Shown one piece after another: positions 40,790 to 49,696 of a stretch of DNA of 64,000 bases. This DNA is from Thermaurantimonas aggregans. GTDB taxonomy: Bacteria; Bacteroidota; Bacteroidia; Flavobacteriales; Schleiferiaceae. The stretch's first letter is position 1. Every line of letters begins with the position of its first letter. The position numbers and the translations under genes were made by a program. Under the pieces are notes generated by a model, which was not told the origin of the DNA, did not search any database, and worked only from the letters and a program-made list of their open reading frames with translations. The stretch lies in NCBI RefSeq assembly GCF_003851885.1, contig NZ_BHZE01000003.1:62001-126000 (forward strand), given 5' to 3'.

Positions 40790-42835
40790 GTGGCAAGTAA
40801 TTGTAGATTTTTTATTTTTCTTGTTGTACTGTTTAATACATTAACTTTATCAAGTTATGCACAGTATAGACTTTCAGATAACGATAGCCTGAACAATTAC
40901 TTGATAAGAAGAATCTTTGTAGTTCGATCTTTTGGCGATCAAAAATCTATTGACGAGTTACTTAAAAAAATCAACGAAATTCCTGATGAAGACTATGCAG
41001 AAGAACGTGAAATTGTAAAAAATTTTCTCTACATACGAAAATCTTATTTAGATAAAAATTTACCGCTTTTATTTTACTACTTCGATTTAAATGCTAAGCT
41101 CAAAACAGATAATATCTATCTCGACATTCAAAAAAATCAACATACAGGGATTTACTTTTTACTTTTTGATTCTTTAGACAAAGCCATTGATGAATTTTTT
41201 AGATTCGCTTCTTATGAACAAATGCAAGATTCTTCTTTACTATCTATTTCTAATTATCAGGCGGCACAGATATTGTTTCGCCAAGAAAACTACCTAAAAG
41301 CTAAGGAATTCTTTTTTAAAAGTATTCCATATTTCTTCTTTCTTCCTGATTCTTCTTATATCTTCAATCGTTTTCAAGAAATTTATTCCAATATTGCCCT
41401 ATGCTACTTGAAGATGGATGATTATAAAACTGCCAAATACTACTTTCAAACATGTAAGTATTACATAGATATGTCTAAAAAATACATACAAAAAAACAAA
41501 AGAAGATATTTTGAAGATGAATATGAAGAACTAAATCGCTTTATATATGAAGCTAGAGGCGTACTTTACGGAAATTTGGGTCAGATTTATATATTGACTG
41601 GAAATACGAAAGAGGGAATAGAGTTATTAAAAAAATCGATTGATATAAATATACAAATTACATTCGATAATAAAGATGCCTACATAACTGCTGGCCATTT
41701 GATAAATACTTATTTCAATTTAGAACAATATGACAGTGCTCTTTATTACATGAACTTATATTTCGATAAAATTCAAGAATATGACCTTCACAAAATAAAT
41801 GCTGATATTTCATTTAATGCGTTAAAATATTACCTGCCGAAAGACAAGGAAAAATCACTTTACTATATCAAAATTTATGAACAGGCTAAGAAAAATTATG
41901 AAAAAATAAACAGAAGCAAAAAATTCTTTGAAAAATACATAGACCTCATCGATCAAAAATATGCACTTCACTTTGAAAATGAACGATTAAAACAAGAAAA
42001 GAGACTTCAAAGAGAGGAATTTAATAAACTAATATTGCTCATTATAATTACAGTTTTGGTATTCACTATTTTAATGTATCTCTTTTTCTACTCAAAAATT
42101 AAACAGCGAAACGAGATAATTGAATCGTATAATGCAGAGCTGCAAAAAATTAACAATGAGCTTGAAACTGCAAATATTCAAAAGTCTTCCATAATGGGTA
42201 TGGTGGCTCATGACCTTCGTGGCCCTATTTCATCCATAAAATCCTTAAACGAATTGCGAAGAGACAATGCTATATCATCTGAAGAATTTGATACCCATGT
42301 GAATGACCTTACAAATACTTCTTATGAAGTAATTAATGACATCATTGACTTTGTAAAAACAGAGCAAAGTAGAAACGAAAAAAACTTTGAGAATGTTGAT
42401 ATCAATCCGATTATTGTTCAAACGATTGAAGAGTTAAAACACGTCTATCATCAAAAAGGCATACAAATCAATTACACCCCGCGCGAAACCTATGTAAAAA
42501 CTGAAAAAATCTTGTTTAAACGATTGATACAAAATTTACTGAGTAATGCATTAAAATTCAGTCACAATAATGGCTCAGTAAATATTAGAGTAGAAGATAA
42601 AAGAGATGCAATAAAACTTGAAATAGAAGATGAAGGAATTGGAATACCAGAAATGATGCTCGGCAGCTTATTTGAACCCTTTACTAAAGCTTCTAGAAAG
42701 GGTACAAATAATGAACCGTCTCACGGTTTAGGTATGAGCATAGTAAAGCGCATTGTTGATTACCATAAGGGAAAAATTACCGTAAAATCAAGCGTAGATG
42801 TTGGAACTATTTTTACCATTGAATTACCGAAATAA
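40790..42835 (+). CDS. Sensor histidine kinase with TPR sensor domain
   Basis: A 681-aa kinase. It probably uses a GTG start at 40790; no in-frame ATG precedes it. A signal sequence (FFIFLVVLFNTLTLSSYAQ) leads a periplasmic part of about 370 residues made of TPR-like helical repeats, then a short coiled coil, one membrane helix near residue 420 (LILLIIITVLVFTILMYLFF), a second coiled coil and the kinase core. The H-box reads MVAHDLRGPISSIKS, followed by NLLSNALKFS (N-box), DEGIGIP, FEPFTKA and GLGMSIVKRIV. No response regulator is adjacent. The signal sensed is unknown. Confidence 0.9.
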   Translation: MASNCRFFIFLVVLFNTLTLSSYAQYRLSDNDSLNNYLIRRIFVVRSFGDQKSIDELLKKINEIPDEDYAEEREIVKNFLYIRKSYLDKNLPLLFYYFDLNAKLKTDNIYLDIQKNQHTGIYFLLFDSLDKAIDEFFRFASYEQMQDSSLLSISNYQAAQILFRQENYLKAKEFFFKSIPYFFFLPDSSYIFNRFQEIYSNIALCYLKMDDYKTAKYYFQTCKYYIDMSKKYIQKNKRRYFEDEYEELNRFIYEARGVLYGNLGQIYILTGNTKEGIELLKKSIDINIQITFDNKDAYITAGHLINTYFNLEQYDSALYYMNLYFDKIQEYDLHKINADISFNALKYYLPKDKEKSLYYIKIYEQAKKNYEKINRSKKFFEKYIDLIDQKYALHFENERLKQEKRLQREEFNKLILLIIITVLVFTILMYLFFYSKIKQRNEIIESYNAELQKINNELETANIQKSSIMGMVAHDLRGPISSIKSLNELRRDNAISSEEFDTHVNDLTNTSYEVINDIIDFVKTEQSRNEKNFENVDINPIIVQTIEELKHVYHQKGIQINYTPRETYVKTEKILFKRLIQNLLSNALKFSHNNGSVNIRVEDKRDAIKLEIEDEGIGIPEMMLGSLFEPFTKASRKGTNNEPSHGLGMSIVKRIVDYHKGKITVKSSVDVGTIFTIELPK

Positions 42836-42837
42836 TC

Positions 42838-44487
42838 TTAGAGATCTGGATTTCGTACATAAAAATAAAATCCATTTTTAGAGTAAAGAAATTCAGCATC
42901 CTTAACCGTTTCCTCAAATTGTTTTACGTGATATTTTCTAACGGAAAAATATACAGGTTTATCCACTTTTCCTGTTTCCAACCAAATTGGATTATGTTTA
43001 TTCAAATTCATTGATTTATTGCACTGAGTATAAAAGTATTGTGCATAACTTTTATATTTAAAGGTAGTAACATATACGTCTTTATTATTGAGTGATTTAA
43101 AAAATTCGATATTTGCTCTTTGCGAAATTCGTTCAATATTTCCAACATGAGCATATAAGGTAGTTTGAATCCAGACAATATGAAAGAATGAAGTGAGGTA
43201 TAGAGTGCTTATTCTTTTATTTTTTAAAAAGTATATCCCAAAAATTAGAAACAGCAATGCAGCTAAAATAGGTATAAAATCTAACCAAGGCCATTGAACT
43301 AAAACAGCTTGTAAATTTTCCTTAGCAAAGTCATCTTGTATTTTTAAAATGAGAATAGATTTCACATGGGGCAACAATAAAAGAGCTACGGATATTATTA
43401 GAATAATTATTGAAATAACTACATATAAAATCTTTGGTAATAAAGTAAACGAACTTCTCTCGCGAATATTTTTATATATGTAAATAGATGCAATAAAAGT
43501 AAGCGGGTAATAGGCCAAACTACTGTAATGAACAATTTTCGTTTTGACTAAGGAAAAGAGAATTAAAACAACGAAAAACAATATGGACATCCATCGAATA
43601 TAATCTCTTGTAATTACGTTAAAAGTTTGACGATTTTTTTTGTCAAAAAGCCATGCTGTAAAAAAGACTGAGGCTGGGAAGCATCCGAAAAGAAGTACAA
43701 CAACGTGATACCCGAAGAAGCCCCTGTGACCGGCATCGGGTGTAGTGAGTAACTCCCACTGTCGAATAGTAAATTCAATTAAAAAATCTGGTCCGTTAAT
43801 ACTGTAGTCAACTAAAAGCCAAACGCCAAATGTGAAGAGACTTGTACATAAATAAACAATGAAATGCCAAAACGGCAAATACCAGCTAAATCGTTCAAAA
43901 ATCCAATACACAAATGCTACCAATGAAATAATAAGTAAAGCTACTGGTCCTTTTGTCAAAATAGCAAAACCACCAAACAGCCCGGCAAGTAAAAGTTTAT
44001 ATAGCGATTTTGAAGATCTTTTATAGGAGTGATAATGGCTAATTATGCTGATTAATGAAAGAAAAATAAAAAAGTTGAACCAAGGATCGATTATTCCACT
44101 TTTAAAATAAAGATGAGGTAAAATAGATGCCCACCACATAACAACCCACACCCAAGCAAATTGAATGGAAATAATTTTTTTACCGTACCAAAGTAAGAAA
44201 GCTGAAACGACTACTCCGAGAATTGCATTGGGTAGGCGAGCAGCAAATTCATTTACTCCAAAAAAATGCATACTTATTGCTTGAAGCCACATAAAAAATG
44301 GCGGTTTCTCTGTAAAAACTTGAAAGTCGATTTGTGCATTCAAATAGTTGCCAGAAACAACCATTTCGCGGGCTATTTCTGCAAAATTTATTTCATCCCA
44401 ATCAAATAAGTGTACGTTGCCAATAAAAGGTATAAAAAGCAATAGCGATACAGCAAAAGCTAGAAAAAGATTTTGATAAAATCTCAT
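42838..44487 (-). CDS. Membrane glycosyltransferase, GT39/ArnT-like
   Basis: A 549-aa polytopic protein with about eleven membrane helices. The first periplasmic loop, FDWDEINFAEIAREMVVSGN and FTEKPPFFMWLQ, carries the acidic DE pair and the KPP motif typical of GT-C enzymes that use polyprenyl-phosphate sugars, such as ArnT, which decorates lipid A. The ATG at 44487 (MRFYQNLFLAF) is chosen because it gives a normal start and overlaps the PAP2 stop by ATGA. Pairing with a PAP2 phosphatase fits work on undecaprenyl-linked or lipid A substrates. Confidence 0.88.
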   Translation of the reverse strand: MRFYQNLFLAFAVSLLLFIPFIGNVHLFDWDEINFAEIAREMVVSGNYLNAQIDFQVFTEKPPFFMWLQAISMHFFGVNEFAARLPNAILGVVVSAFLLWYGKKIISIQFAWVWVVMWWASILPHLYFKSGIIDPWFNFFIFLSLISIISHYHSYKRSSKSLYKLLLAGLFGGFAILTKGPVALLIISLVAFVYWIFERFSWYLPFWHFIVYLCTSLFTFGVWLLVDYSINGPDFLIEFTIRQWELLTTPDAGHRGFFGYHVVVLLFGCFPASVFFTAWLFDKKNRQTFNVITRDYIRWMSILFFVVLILFSLVKTKIVHYSSLAYYPLTFIASIYIYKNIRERSSFTLLPKILYVVISIIILIISVALLLLPHVKSILILKIQDDFAKENLQAVLVQWPWLDFIPILAALLFLIFGIYFLKNKRISTLYLTSFFHIVWIQTTLYAHVGNIERISQRANIEFFKSLNNKDVYVTTFKYKSYAQYFYTQCNKSMNLNKHNPIWLETGKVDKPVYFSVRKYHVKQFEETVKDAEFLYSKNGFYFYVRNPDL

Positions 44488-45095
44488 TTTTTTGGATAAA
44501 AAACTTTGACCAATCGCACACAAAAATGCGATATCAAGATACCTAAAAGACCACCAGCTGCCACATCAGGTACAAAATGTTGTGATAAATACACCCGACT
44601 GATACCCACCAAAATAGCAATGAGGGAAAACAGATAGCCTATTTTTTTAGGTGCTATTACGGCGATCAAACTCCAAAAGGCAAAAGCTGCCATGGTGTGC
44701 CCTGAGGGAAAACTGTATTTGGAATGCATGCGCACTCCTTCCACGAGTTGGAGTTTATCAGTACCTATGGCTAAAATCGGACGATCGATGTTTGGGAAGA
44801 GAACAGATTTTCCGAGGGCTGTGATAATCAAAGTGATAACTGCTGTCGACGTGAAAAGAAAGAAATATTCCCAATTTTTTTTGAAACCGAAATACAGGAT
44901 AAATGGGACAAAAATCAAACCGTCGCCTAGATGAGTGATGTACTTAAAAAAAACGTCGGAAACAGGATGCTTCCAAACGTTCAGTGCTAAATGTAATTCT
45001 ACCTTGTCAAAAAAAAAGGATAAAAAGCTGGTAACAGCGAGGAAGATTGCTGTCGGCACCAGAAATGTTGTTGGTATTTTGAGCTCAGAGGTCAT
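44484..45095 (-). CDS. PAP2-family membrane phosphatase
   Basis: A 203-aa membrane protein with about six helices and the three acid-phosphatase motifs: GKSVLFPNIDRP, SFPSGHTMAAFAFW, and SRVYLSQHFVPDV with the catalytic His. It probably dephosphorylates undecaprenyl pyrophosphate, lipid A or phosphatidate at the membrane. It starts one base ahead of the START-like gene stop and overlaps the GT39 gene by 4 nt, so the three are probably translated together. Confidence 0.92.
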   Translation of the reverse strand: MTSELKIPTTFLVPTAIFLAVTSFLSFFFDKVELHLALNVWKHPVSDVFFKYITHLGDGLIFVPFILYFGFKKNWEYFFLFTSTAVITLIITALGKSVLFPNIDRPILAIGTDKLQLVEGVRMHSKYSFPSGHTMAAFAFWSLIAVIAPKKIGYLFSLIAILVGISRVYLSQHFVPDVAAGGLLGILISHFCVRLVKVFYPKK

Positions 45096-45494
45096 TTAGT
45101 TGGAGCCAAGGAGGTGAAGTAAATCTCCTATCTGACTGTTCCATAGCTTTTTAGACTCCTCGAGTTCGTCTTCGTAGGCAAAATCGATTACCCAGAGCGA
45201 GAGGTCGTTGGTAATTTCGTCTTCAACGAGCCTGAACTCAAAGAAATATTTATTGCCTGCTTGTTCGTCTTCTTCCCAGCGAAAGCGAACATACTGTTCA
45301 GGTCTTTTCCCGATCATTTTGGCTTTTTGTTCGGTATCGCCCCAAATAAAGGTGAAGTTGTCCCCTTTATTGTTTACGTCGTCACAAAACCATTCAGCCA
45401 AGCCATTAGGGGTACTTAAATATTGAAAAAGCAGTGGTTTTGAACATTTTACTGGATATTCGAGTTCAAATTTTACTTTTTGAGCTTCAGCCAT
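45096..45494 (-). CDS. START-like domain protein
   Basis: A 132-aa small protein of the AHSA1/START-like type common in Bacteroidota. It starts MAEAQKVKFELEYPVKCSKP, with the conserved YLSTPNGLAEWFCDDVNNKG and RPEQYVRFRWEEDE, and ends KLWNSQIGDLLHLLGSN. The helix-grip fold binds hydrophobic ligands in relatives; the ligand and role here are unknown. No signal peptide is present. It is the first gene of the group with PAP2 and GT39. Confidence 0.85.
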   Translation of the reverse strand: MAEAQKVKFELEYPVKCSKPLLFQYLSTPNGLAEWFCDDVNNKGDNFTFIWGDTEQKAKMIGKRPEQYVRFRWEEDEQAGNKYFFEFRLVEDEITNDLSLWVIDFAYEDELEESKKLWNSQIGDLLHLLGSN

Positions 45495-45604
45495 TGACTA
45501 ATTTTTTTTAGAAACAGTTTTGATTGGTTTTAAAAATCGGCCGAATATAGAAAAATCAAAATATCTACAAGAACTAGGGTCAAAAAAATGTGAATAAATC
45601 GAAT

Positions 45605-46210
45605 TTATTTGATTCGCTGGTCGTAAACAGCGCCCATTCCGGGATTTTCACCTAAAAGGGTATTTGTGATGTATCGTTTGATGGCGTGAAAGGTCATCAT
45701 GTGGAGGTCTTCGACGATTTCCATGTCTGACATTGGAATGTGAATGCTGATGTCGGCTATTTGGGCACATAGTCCACCCTTGTAACCGGTAAGTGCTGCT
45801 GTTTTTATGCCTTGATTTTTAGCCCATTGGAGTGCATTTACAATGTTTTTTGAGTTGCCACTTCCAGAAAGACCGATTACCAAATCGCCGGGTCGAGCAA
45901 AGTTTTTGAGTTGCTCTTCGAAGATGGCTTCGTAACTGATGTCATTTGAGATAGCCATTAAGGCGGGAATATTGTCGTTTAGGCAGATGAATCGGAAACG
46001 TTTCTCAAGGCCAAAAGAAGCACCTTTTACATAGTCGCCGGCTACGTGCGAAGCTGTGGCACCGCTACCGCCGTTGCCCATAGTATAAATGGTGCTTCCT
46101 TCGTGGTAAGCGTGCATGATGGCTTCTGCCAGCTCAGCTACTTTATTTGTTGGTATTAGGCTTACAGCATTTTGGGAATTTTGTAAGTATGTTTCGATGT
46201 CTTTAATCAT
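45605..46210 (-). CDS. gmhA: SIS-domain isomerase, GmhA-like
   Basis: A 201-aa sugar-phosphate isomerase of the GmhA type, which turns sedoheptulose 7-phosphate into D-glycero-D-manno-heptose 7-phosphate. The SIS motifs are TMGNGGSGATASHVAGDYVK near 44 and GDLVIGLSGSGNSKNIVNAL near 108, with a Glu-containing EDLHMMTFHAIKRYI helix near 168 that supplies the catalytic His. The product would feed the GmhB and HddC domains of the protein at 15576-17465, 28 kb away. It overlaps the esterase gene by ATGA. The symbol follows family likeness. Confidence 0.8.
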   Translation of the reverse strand: MIKDIETYLQNSQNAVSLIPTNKVAELAEAIMHAYHEGSTIYTMGNGGSGATASHVAGDYVKGASFGLEKRFRFICLNDNIPALMAISNDISYEAIFEEQLKNFARPGDLVIGLSGSGNSKNIVNALQWAKNQGIKTAALTGYKGGLCAQIADISIHIPMSDMEIVEDLHMMTFHAIKRYITNTLLGENPGMGAVYDQRIK

Positions 46211-46977
46211 TGGGCTAAGAATTGAGCAACTAATGTAAAAACTTTATCCGGTTGTTCGGCATGAACCCAGTGACCAGCGTCATTGACTGTTTCAACTCTG
46301 GAATTTGGAAAATGTTTCGAAATGAGGGGAAAATCGCTGTCGCGAATGTAATCGCTGCGGTTGCCGCGAATGAAGAGTGTAGGGCCTTGATAAACAGCGT
46401 ATTCAGGTAAAGCGCGGCCAACTTCTTCGATTTTATCGGCTATTACATCGAGGTTGAAGCGAAATTCAAAGCCAACGGGGGTACGGTGTAGGCTTTTGAG
46501 CAAAAACATTCGGATGTCGGGTTGGGCAATTTTTTGAGCGAGTTGTTCTTCGACGTCGGTGCGGCTTTCGGTTTTCAGGTTAAGTGAACGCAGAGCTTCG
46601 ATGATGAAGGTGTGATGCACGGGATAGTATCGCGGGGCTATATCTACTACGATTAATCGTTCCACTACATCTGGGCGAAGGGTAGCTAGTAGCATAGCAG
46701 TTTTGCCGCCCATCGAGTGGCCTAATAAATTGGAGGGTGTTAAGTGATTTGTTTCAAGGTATTCCAAAACGTCGGCAGCCATAGTTTCGTAGTCGAAGTG
46801 TTTGGTTTTGTACGATCGACCGTGATTAGGCATGTCGAGTAGGTGTACTTCGATTTGCTCTTCTTCAGCCCATCGGCGTGCAAGGGTGGCCCAATTATCG
46901 CCCATGCCGAAGAGGCCGTGCAGGACGATGAGCTTACAGTGATTTCCGGAACCATAGATTTTGCTGTATAGTTTCAT
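46207..46977 (-). CDS. Alpha/beta hydrolase (YbfF-type esterase)
   Basis: A 256-aa esterase. HGLFGMGDNWATLARRW near residue 18 is the oxyanion-hole region, the nucleophile Ser lies in LLGHSMGGKTAMLLA near 90, and the catalytic His is in DAGHWVHAEQPDK near the end. The family hydrolyses short or acyl-CoA-like esters. I use the ATG at 46977 (MKLYSKIYGSGNHCK), because the longer open frame to 47163 runs into a non-coding dispersed repeat. It is coupled by a 4-nt overlap to the GmhA-like gene. Confidence 0.9.
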   Translation of the reverse strand: MKLYSKIYGSGNHCKLIVLHGLFGMGDNWATLARRWAEEEQIEVHLLDMPNHGRSYKTKHFDYETMAADVLEYLETNHLTPSNLLGHSMGGKTAMLLATLRPDVVERLIVVDIAPRYYPVHHTFIIEALRSLNLKTESRTDVEEQLAQKIAQPDIRMFLLKSLHRTPVGFEFRFNLDVIADKIEEVGRALPEYAVYQGPTLFIRGNRSDYIRDSDFPLISKHFPNSRVETVNDAGHWVHAEQPDKVFTLVAQFLAQ

Positions 46978-47020
46978 GAGCTGTGGAATAGTGGGCAAAT
47001 GTAATGGCGAACGCAGTGAG

Positions 47021-47161
47021 CCTCGCGTGAGGGATGCGGAAGGCGCGCGCAAGCGCGGTGCGAAGGCAACGCGAAGCGGTGCTGAAGCACAGAAGCGAAG
47101 CGTACCCTGTAGCAGCCCGACCCAGTCAAGAGCGCGTATGCGCTCTGCCTGGGGCACGCCC
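47021..47161 (-). repeat. GC-rich dispersed repeat element, second copy
   Basis: On the minus strand it reads GGGCGTGCCCCAGGC, a hairpin AGAGCGC-ATAC-GCGCTCT, then CTGGGTCGGGCTG, CAGGGTACGCTTCGCTTC and CCTTCGCACCGCGCTTGCGC to CATCCCTCACGCGAGG. Blocks match the copy at 14896-15430 closely, in opposite orientation. Here the variable stem is a plain hairpin, not a tandem array. It sits between DUF2480 and the esterase gene. Confidence 0.8.
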
Positions 47162-47178
47162 AAAAAAGGATAAAAAAA

Positions 47179-47682
47179 TTATTTTCTTTTAAAAATGGGA
47201 ACGTTAGAACAAGCCTCGCCGTACATGAGTGAGCGCACGCATGGTTGTAGCTTATGGGTAATGGCGGTAAAGGCAGCCGGTGTGATGGCGGGATGTTGAC
47301 AGCCGTTAATGAGCACGCGTTGACCTCGATATGGCTCTACAGGTAGATCGGCGATAGCAGCGAGGAGTTTGGCTTTTTCGAGGTCTTGTGGGTCGGAGTA
47401 AAGTGAGTGTGCTTGGTGCGCTTCTAATCGGCTGGAGATGAGCATCCATGCCCACATGGGTACAATAGCATCGGTGGTGCAAGTGAGCACTACTGTACGA
47501 CCTGTGTGCTGTGACCAGTGATATGCTCGAATGTGAGATTTGAAGTCGTCTTCGCGCAGTATGATGCCTTCGTAGAGCCAGTGGGCAATGTCGAGCACAG
47601 GCACATCGGCCTGGTGGAGGAGTTCTTTGAGGCTCAGATTGATGAGGCCGCTTTCGGCTACTTTGTTCTGAATGATTTCCAT
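47179..47682 (-). CDS. DUF2480 family protein
   Basis: A 167-aa Bacteroidota protein of unknown biochemical role that is often encoded with SUF iron-sulfur genes. It starts MEIIQNKVAESGLINLSLKE and shows VLDIAHWLYEGIILREDDFK, GRTVVLTCTTDAIVPMWAWM, and LINGCQHPAITPAAFTAIT with a CxH pair. It ends KRK next to the dispersed repeat. It is the last gene of the group sufE-sufT-DUF2480, 15 nt after the SufT-like gene, which supports a role in Fe-S assembly. Confidence 0.85.
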   Translation of the reverse strand: MEIIQNKVAESGLINLSLKELLHQADVPVLDIAHWLYEGIILREDDFKSHIRAYHWSQHTGRTVVLTCTTDAIVPMWAWMLISSRLEAHQAHSLYSDPQDLEKAKLLAAIADLPVEPYRGQRVLINGCQHPAITPAAFTAITHKLQPCVRSLMYGEACSNVPIFKRK

Positions 47683-47697
47683 CGGAGTATATCCAGT

Positions 47698-48021
47698 TCA
47701 GAAAATTCCGAGTTCGAGTTTGGCTTCTTCGCTCATCATGTCTTTATGCCAGGGCGGATCGAAGGTGATTTGCACTTTCACGTCGGTAACCACGTCGAGG
47801 GTTCGCACTTTCTCTTGCACTTCGGTAGGAAGGGTTTCGGCCACCGGGCAGTTTGGCGAGGTGAGTGTCATGAGAATTTCTACCTCTCCGTGGTCGCTTA
47901 CTTTTAGGTCGTAGATGAGACCTAGATCGTATATGTTGACCGGAATTTCGGGATCGTAGATGTTTCGCAAAACTTCTACTACTTGGTCGGCAAGCTCTTG
48001 CATTTGATCGTCGGTAAGCAT
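47698..48021 (-). CDS. sufT: SufT-like (MIP18/DUF59) Fe-S assembly protein
   Basis: A 107-aa DUF59 protein that helps Fe-S cluster maturation or transfer. The core reads LRNIYDPEIPVNIYDLGLIY, LMTLTSPNCPVAETLPTEVQ with the conserved Cys near residue 64, and VKVQITFDPPWHKDMMSEEA. All family landmarks are present. It is 12 nt downstream of sufE and 15 nt upstream of DUF2480 in one transcript. Confidence 0.93.
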   Translation of the reverse strand: MLTDDQMQELADQVVEVLRNIYDPEIPVNIYDLGLIYDLKVSDHGEVEILMTLTSPNCPVAETLPTEVQEKVRTLDVVTDVKVQITFDPPWHKDMMSEEAKLELGIF

Positions 48022-48033
48022 AGCAGTACTGTT

Positions 48034-48468
48034 TTAGCTTGGTTGAGTTAATTGGTTGAGAGCCAGTGCGTAATACTTCATTTGCTTAATCATAGCCAAT
48101 AGACCATTGGCCCGCGTAGGTGATAAGTGCTGTTTTAGGCCAATTTTTTCTATAAAGTGAATGTCAGCATCTACTATGTCTTGGGGCAATTGATTGTCGA
48201 AAACGCGAATCAATAGAGCTACTATGCCTTTTGTGATTATTGCATCACTATCGGCTGTGTAGCGGATTCTACCATTATCGCCAAGGTGGGCGTGTAGCCA
48301 TACACGGCTTTGGCAGCCTTTAATGAGGTTTTCGTCAACTTTGTATTTTGGGTCTAAGAGCGGAAGTTCTTTGCCGAGGTCGATTATATATTCGTATTTC
48401 TGTTCCCAGTTGTCAAACATCTCGAACTCCTGTACGATTTCCTCTTGAATTTCAGCGATGGAGGGCAT
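48034..48468 (-). CDS. sufE: SufE-family Fe-S sulfur acceptor
   Basis: A 144-aa SufE protein, which takes sulfur from the cysteine desulfurase SufS and passes it to the SUF scaffold. The active Cys lies in LIKGCQSRVWLHAHLG near residue 52, with FDNWEQKYEYIIDLGKELP ahead of it and HLSPTRANGLLAMIKQMKYY at the C-terminus. It is the first gene of the three-gene group. It has the best-matching promoter of the window at 48484-48515, with a predicted leader of only about 9 nt. Confidence 0.94.
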   Translation of the reverse strand: MPSIAEIQEEIVQEFEMFDNWEQKYEYIIDLGKELPLLDPKYKVDENLIKGCQSRVWLHAHLGDNGRIRYTADSDAIITKGIVALLIRVFDNQLPQDIVDADIHFIEKIGLKQHLSPTRANGLLAMIKQMKYYALALNQLTQPS

Positions 48469-48483
48469 TTGAAATTTTTTTTA

Positions 48484-48515
48484 CAAAAATAGGGTTATGG
48501 CTGAATTGTCCCAAA
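48484..48515 (-). promoter_or_regulatory. Bacteroidota-type promoter for the suf group
   Basis: On the minus strand TTTG (48512-48515), a 20-nt spacer and TATTTTTG (48484-48491) match the TTTG-N(17-23)-TAnnTTTG consensus fully. The sufE start at 48468 is 15 nt past the box. Confidence 0.55.
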
Positions 48516-48676
48516 TGTCAGGAATCACAAAGTATTTTTGAAGGTATAGAAAAATAATGAAATTTTTTTATCATTAAAAATTAGTCGTCCCGATTTTATT
48601 TGTAATGATATATAAGGAAAATTTAAAATCCTTGAAATAGTGTTGTTGATTTTTAAAGAGTCTTGAACTTTGTAAT

Positions 48677-49684
48677 ATGAATAGACATGTGTTTGTAGCG
48701 AGCACCATCGCTGCACTTTTGATGGTAGCATGTAAAAACAATCAAGAAACTTCTGAAATTGTCGAAAATCAACCGAAAACACCTATTGATAGTTTAACAG
48801 CATTAATTGAAAAGAATCCCGATAATGCGGTGTATTTGGCAGAGCGGGCGTCGCAGTATTTAGATGAGCGAAAATTTAAAGAAGCTCTCGAAGACATTGA
48901 TAAAGCTTGGCTGCTGGACTCTAATCACGTGAGAGTGCAGCTGATTAGGGGCGATGTGTATTATGTACTCAACAGAACTCGTGCTTCGCGCGACAGCTGG
49001 CTAAAATGTGTGGAGCAGGAGCCCGATAACGAAGTATGCAGAATGCGTTTAGCTGAACTGTATCTGGCCGTCAAAGACTTAGAGGCAGCTCAAGAACATC
49101 TAAAAGTAGTACTGGAAAAAAATAAAACAAATGCCAATGCTCATTTTATGATGGGTGTGGTAATTAGAGATTTGTATGGAGATACAGATCGCGCCCTGTT
49201 GTCGATTCAAAGAGCTATTGAAATAAAAGAAGACTACGTTGATGCGCTCGATATGATGGGTGTACTGCTCACGGCTAAGGGTGATCCATTGGCAATCAAA
49301 TATTTACAAAATGCTCTTGAGTACAATCCCAATAGACATGACTTGATTTACAAGTTGGGATATGCCTACATGCGTTTTGGGAAATTTAATGAAGCGATGG
49401 AGATGTTTACTAAAGCTACTATGCTAAATCCGAAAGATGAGGACAGTTTTTTCAACATGGGATTTATTCACGTTGAGACGAAAAACTACTCTATTGCAAG
49501 GGAATACTTCGACAAAGCAGTGAAAGCAAATCCTGAGTCGTTTAAGGCGTATTACGGTCGAGGATATACGAATGAGATGCTGGGAAATGCCAAAGCCGCC
49601 ATCGAAGACTATACGCACGCGCTCACGCTCAATCCGGAATATACACCAGCTGCTGAAAGCTTAAAGCGACTTGGAAGATACTAA
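48677..49684 (+). CDS. TPR-repeat lipoprotein
   Basis: A 335-aa protein with a lipobox (FVASTIAALLMVAC, Cys at residue 19) and about eight TPR repeats, such as AVYLAERASQYLDERKFKEA, NAHFMMGVVIRDLYGDTDRA, DLIYKLGYAYMRFGKFNEAM and AYYGRGYTNEMLGNAKAAIE. TPRs bind partner proteins; a periplasmic or outer-membrane scaffold role is likely but the partner is unknown. It heads a run of plus-strand genes. The gap before it carries a weak GAACTTTG promoter-like box. Confidence 0.85.
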   Translation: MNRHVFVASTIAALLMVACKNNQETSEIVENQPKTPIDSLTALIEKNPDNAVYLAERASQYLDERKFKEALEDIDKAWLLDSNHVRVQLIRGDVYYVLNRTRASRDSWLKCVEQEPDNEVCRMRLAELYLAVKDLEAAQEHLKVVLEKNKTNANAHFMMGVVIRDLYGDTDRALLSIQRAIEIKEDYVDALDMMGVLLTAKGDPLAIKYLQNALEYNPNRHDLIYKLGYAYMRFGKFNEAMEMFTKATMLNPKDEDSFFNMGFIHVETKNYSIAREYFDKAVKANPESFKAYYGRGYTNEMLGNAKAAIEDYTHALTLNPEYTPAAESLKRLGRY

Positions 49685-49696
49685 AGTGAAGAAGTA

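Noticed and set aside
46978-47163. N-terminal extension of the esterase by 62 residues
   Set aside because: It lies in the dispersed GC-rich repeat. The normal esterase start MKLYSKIYGSG is at 46977.
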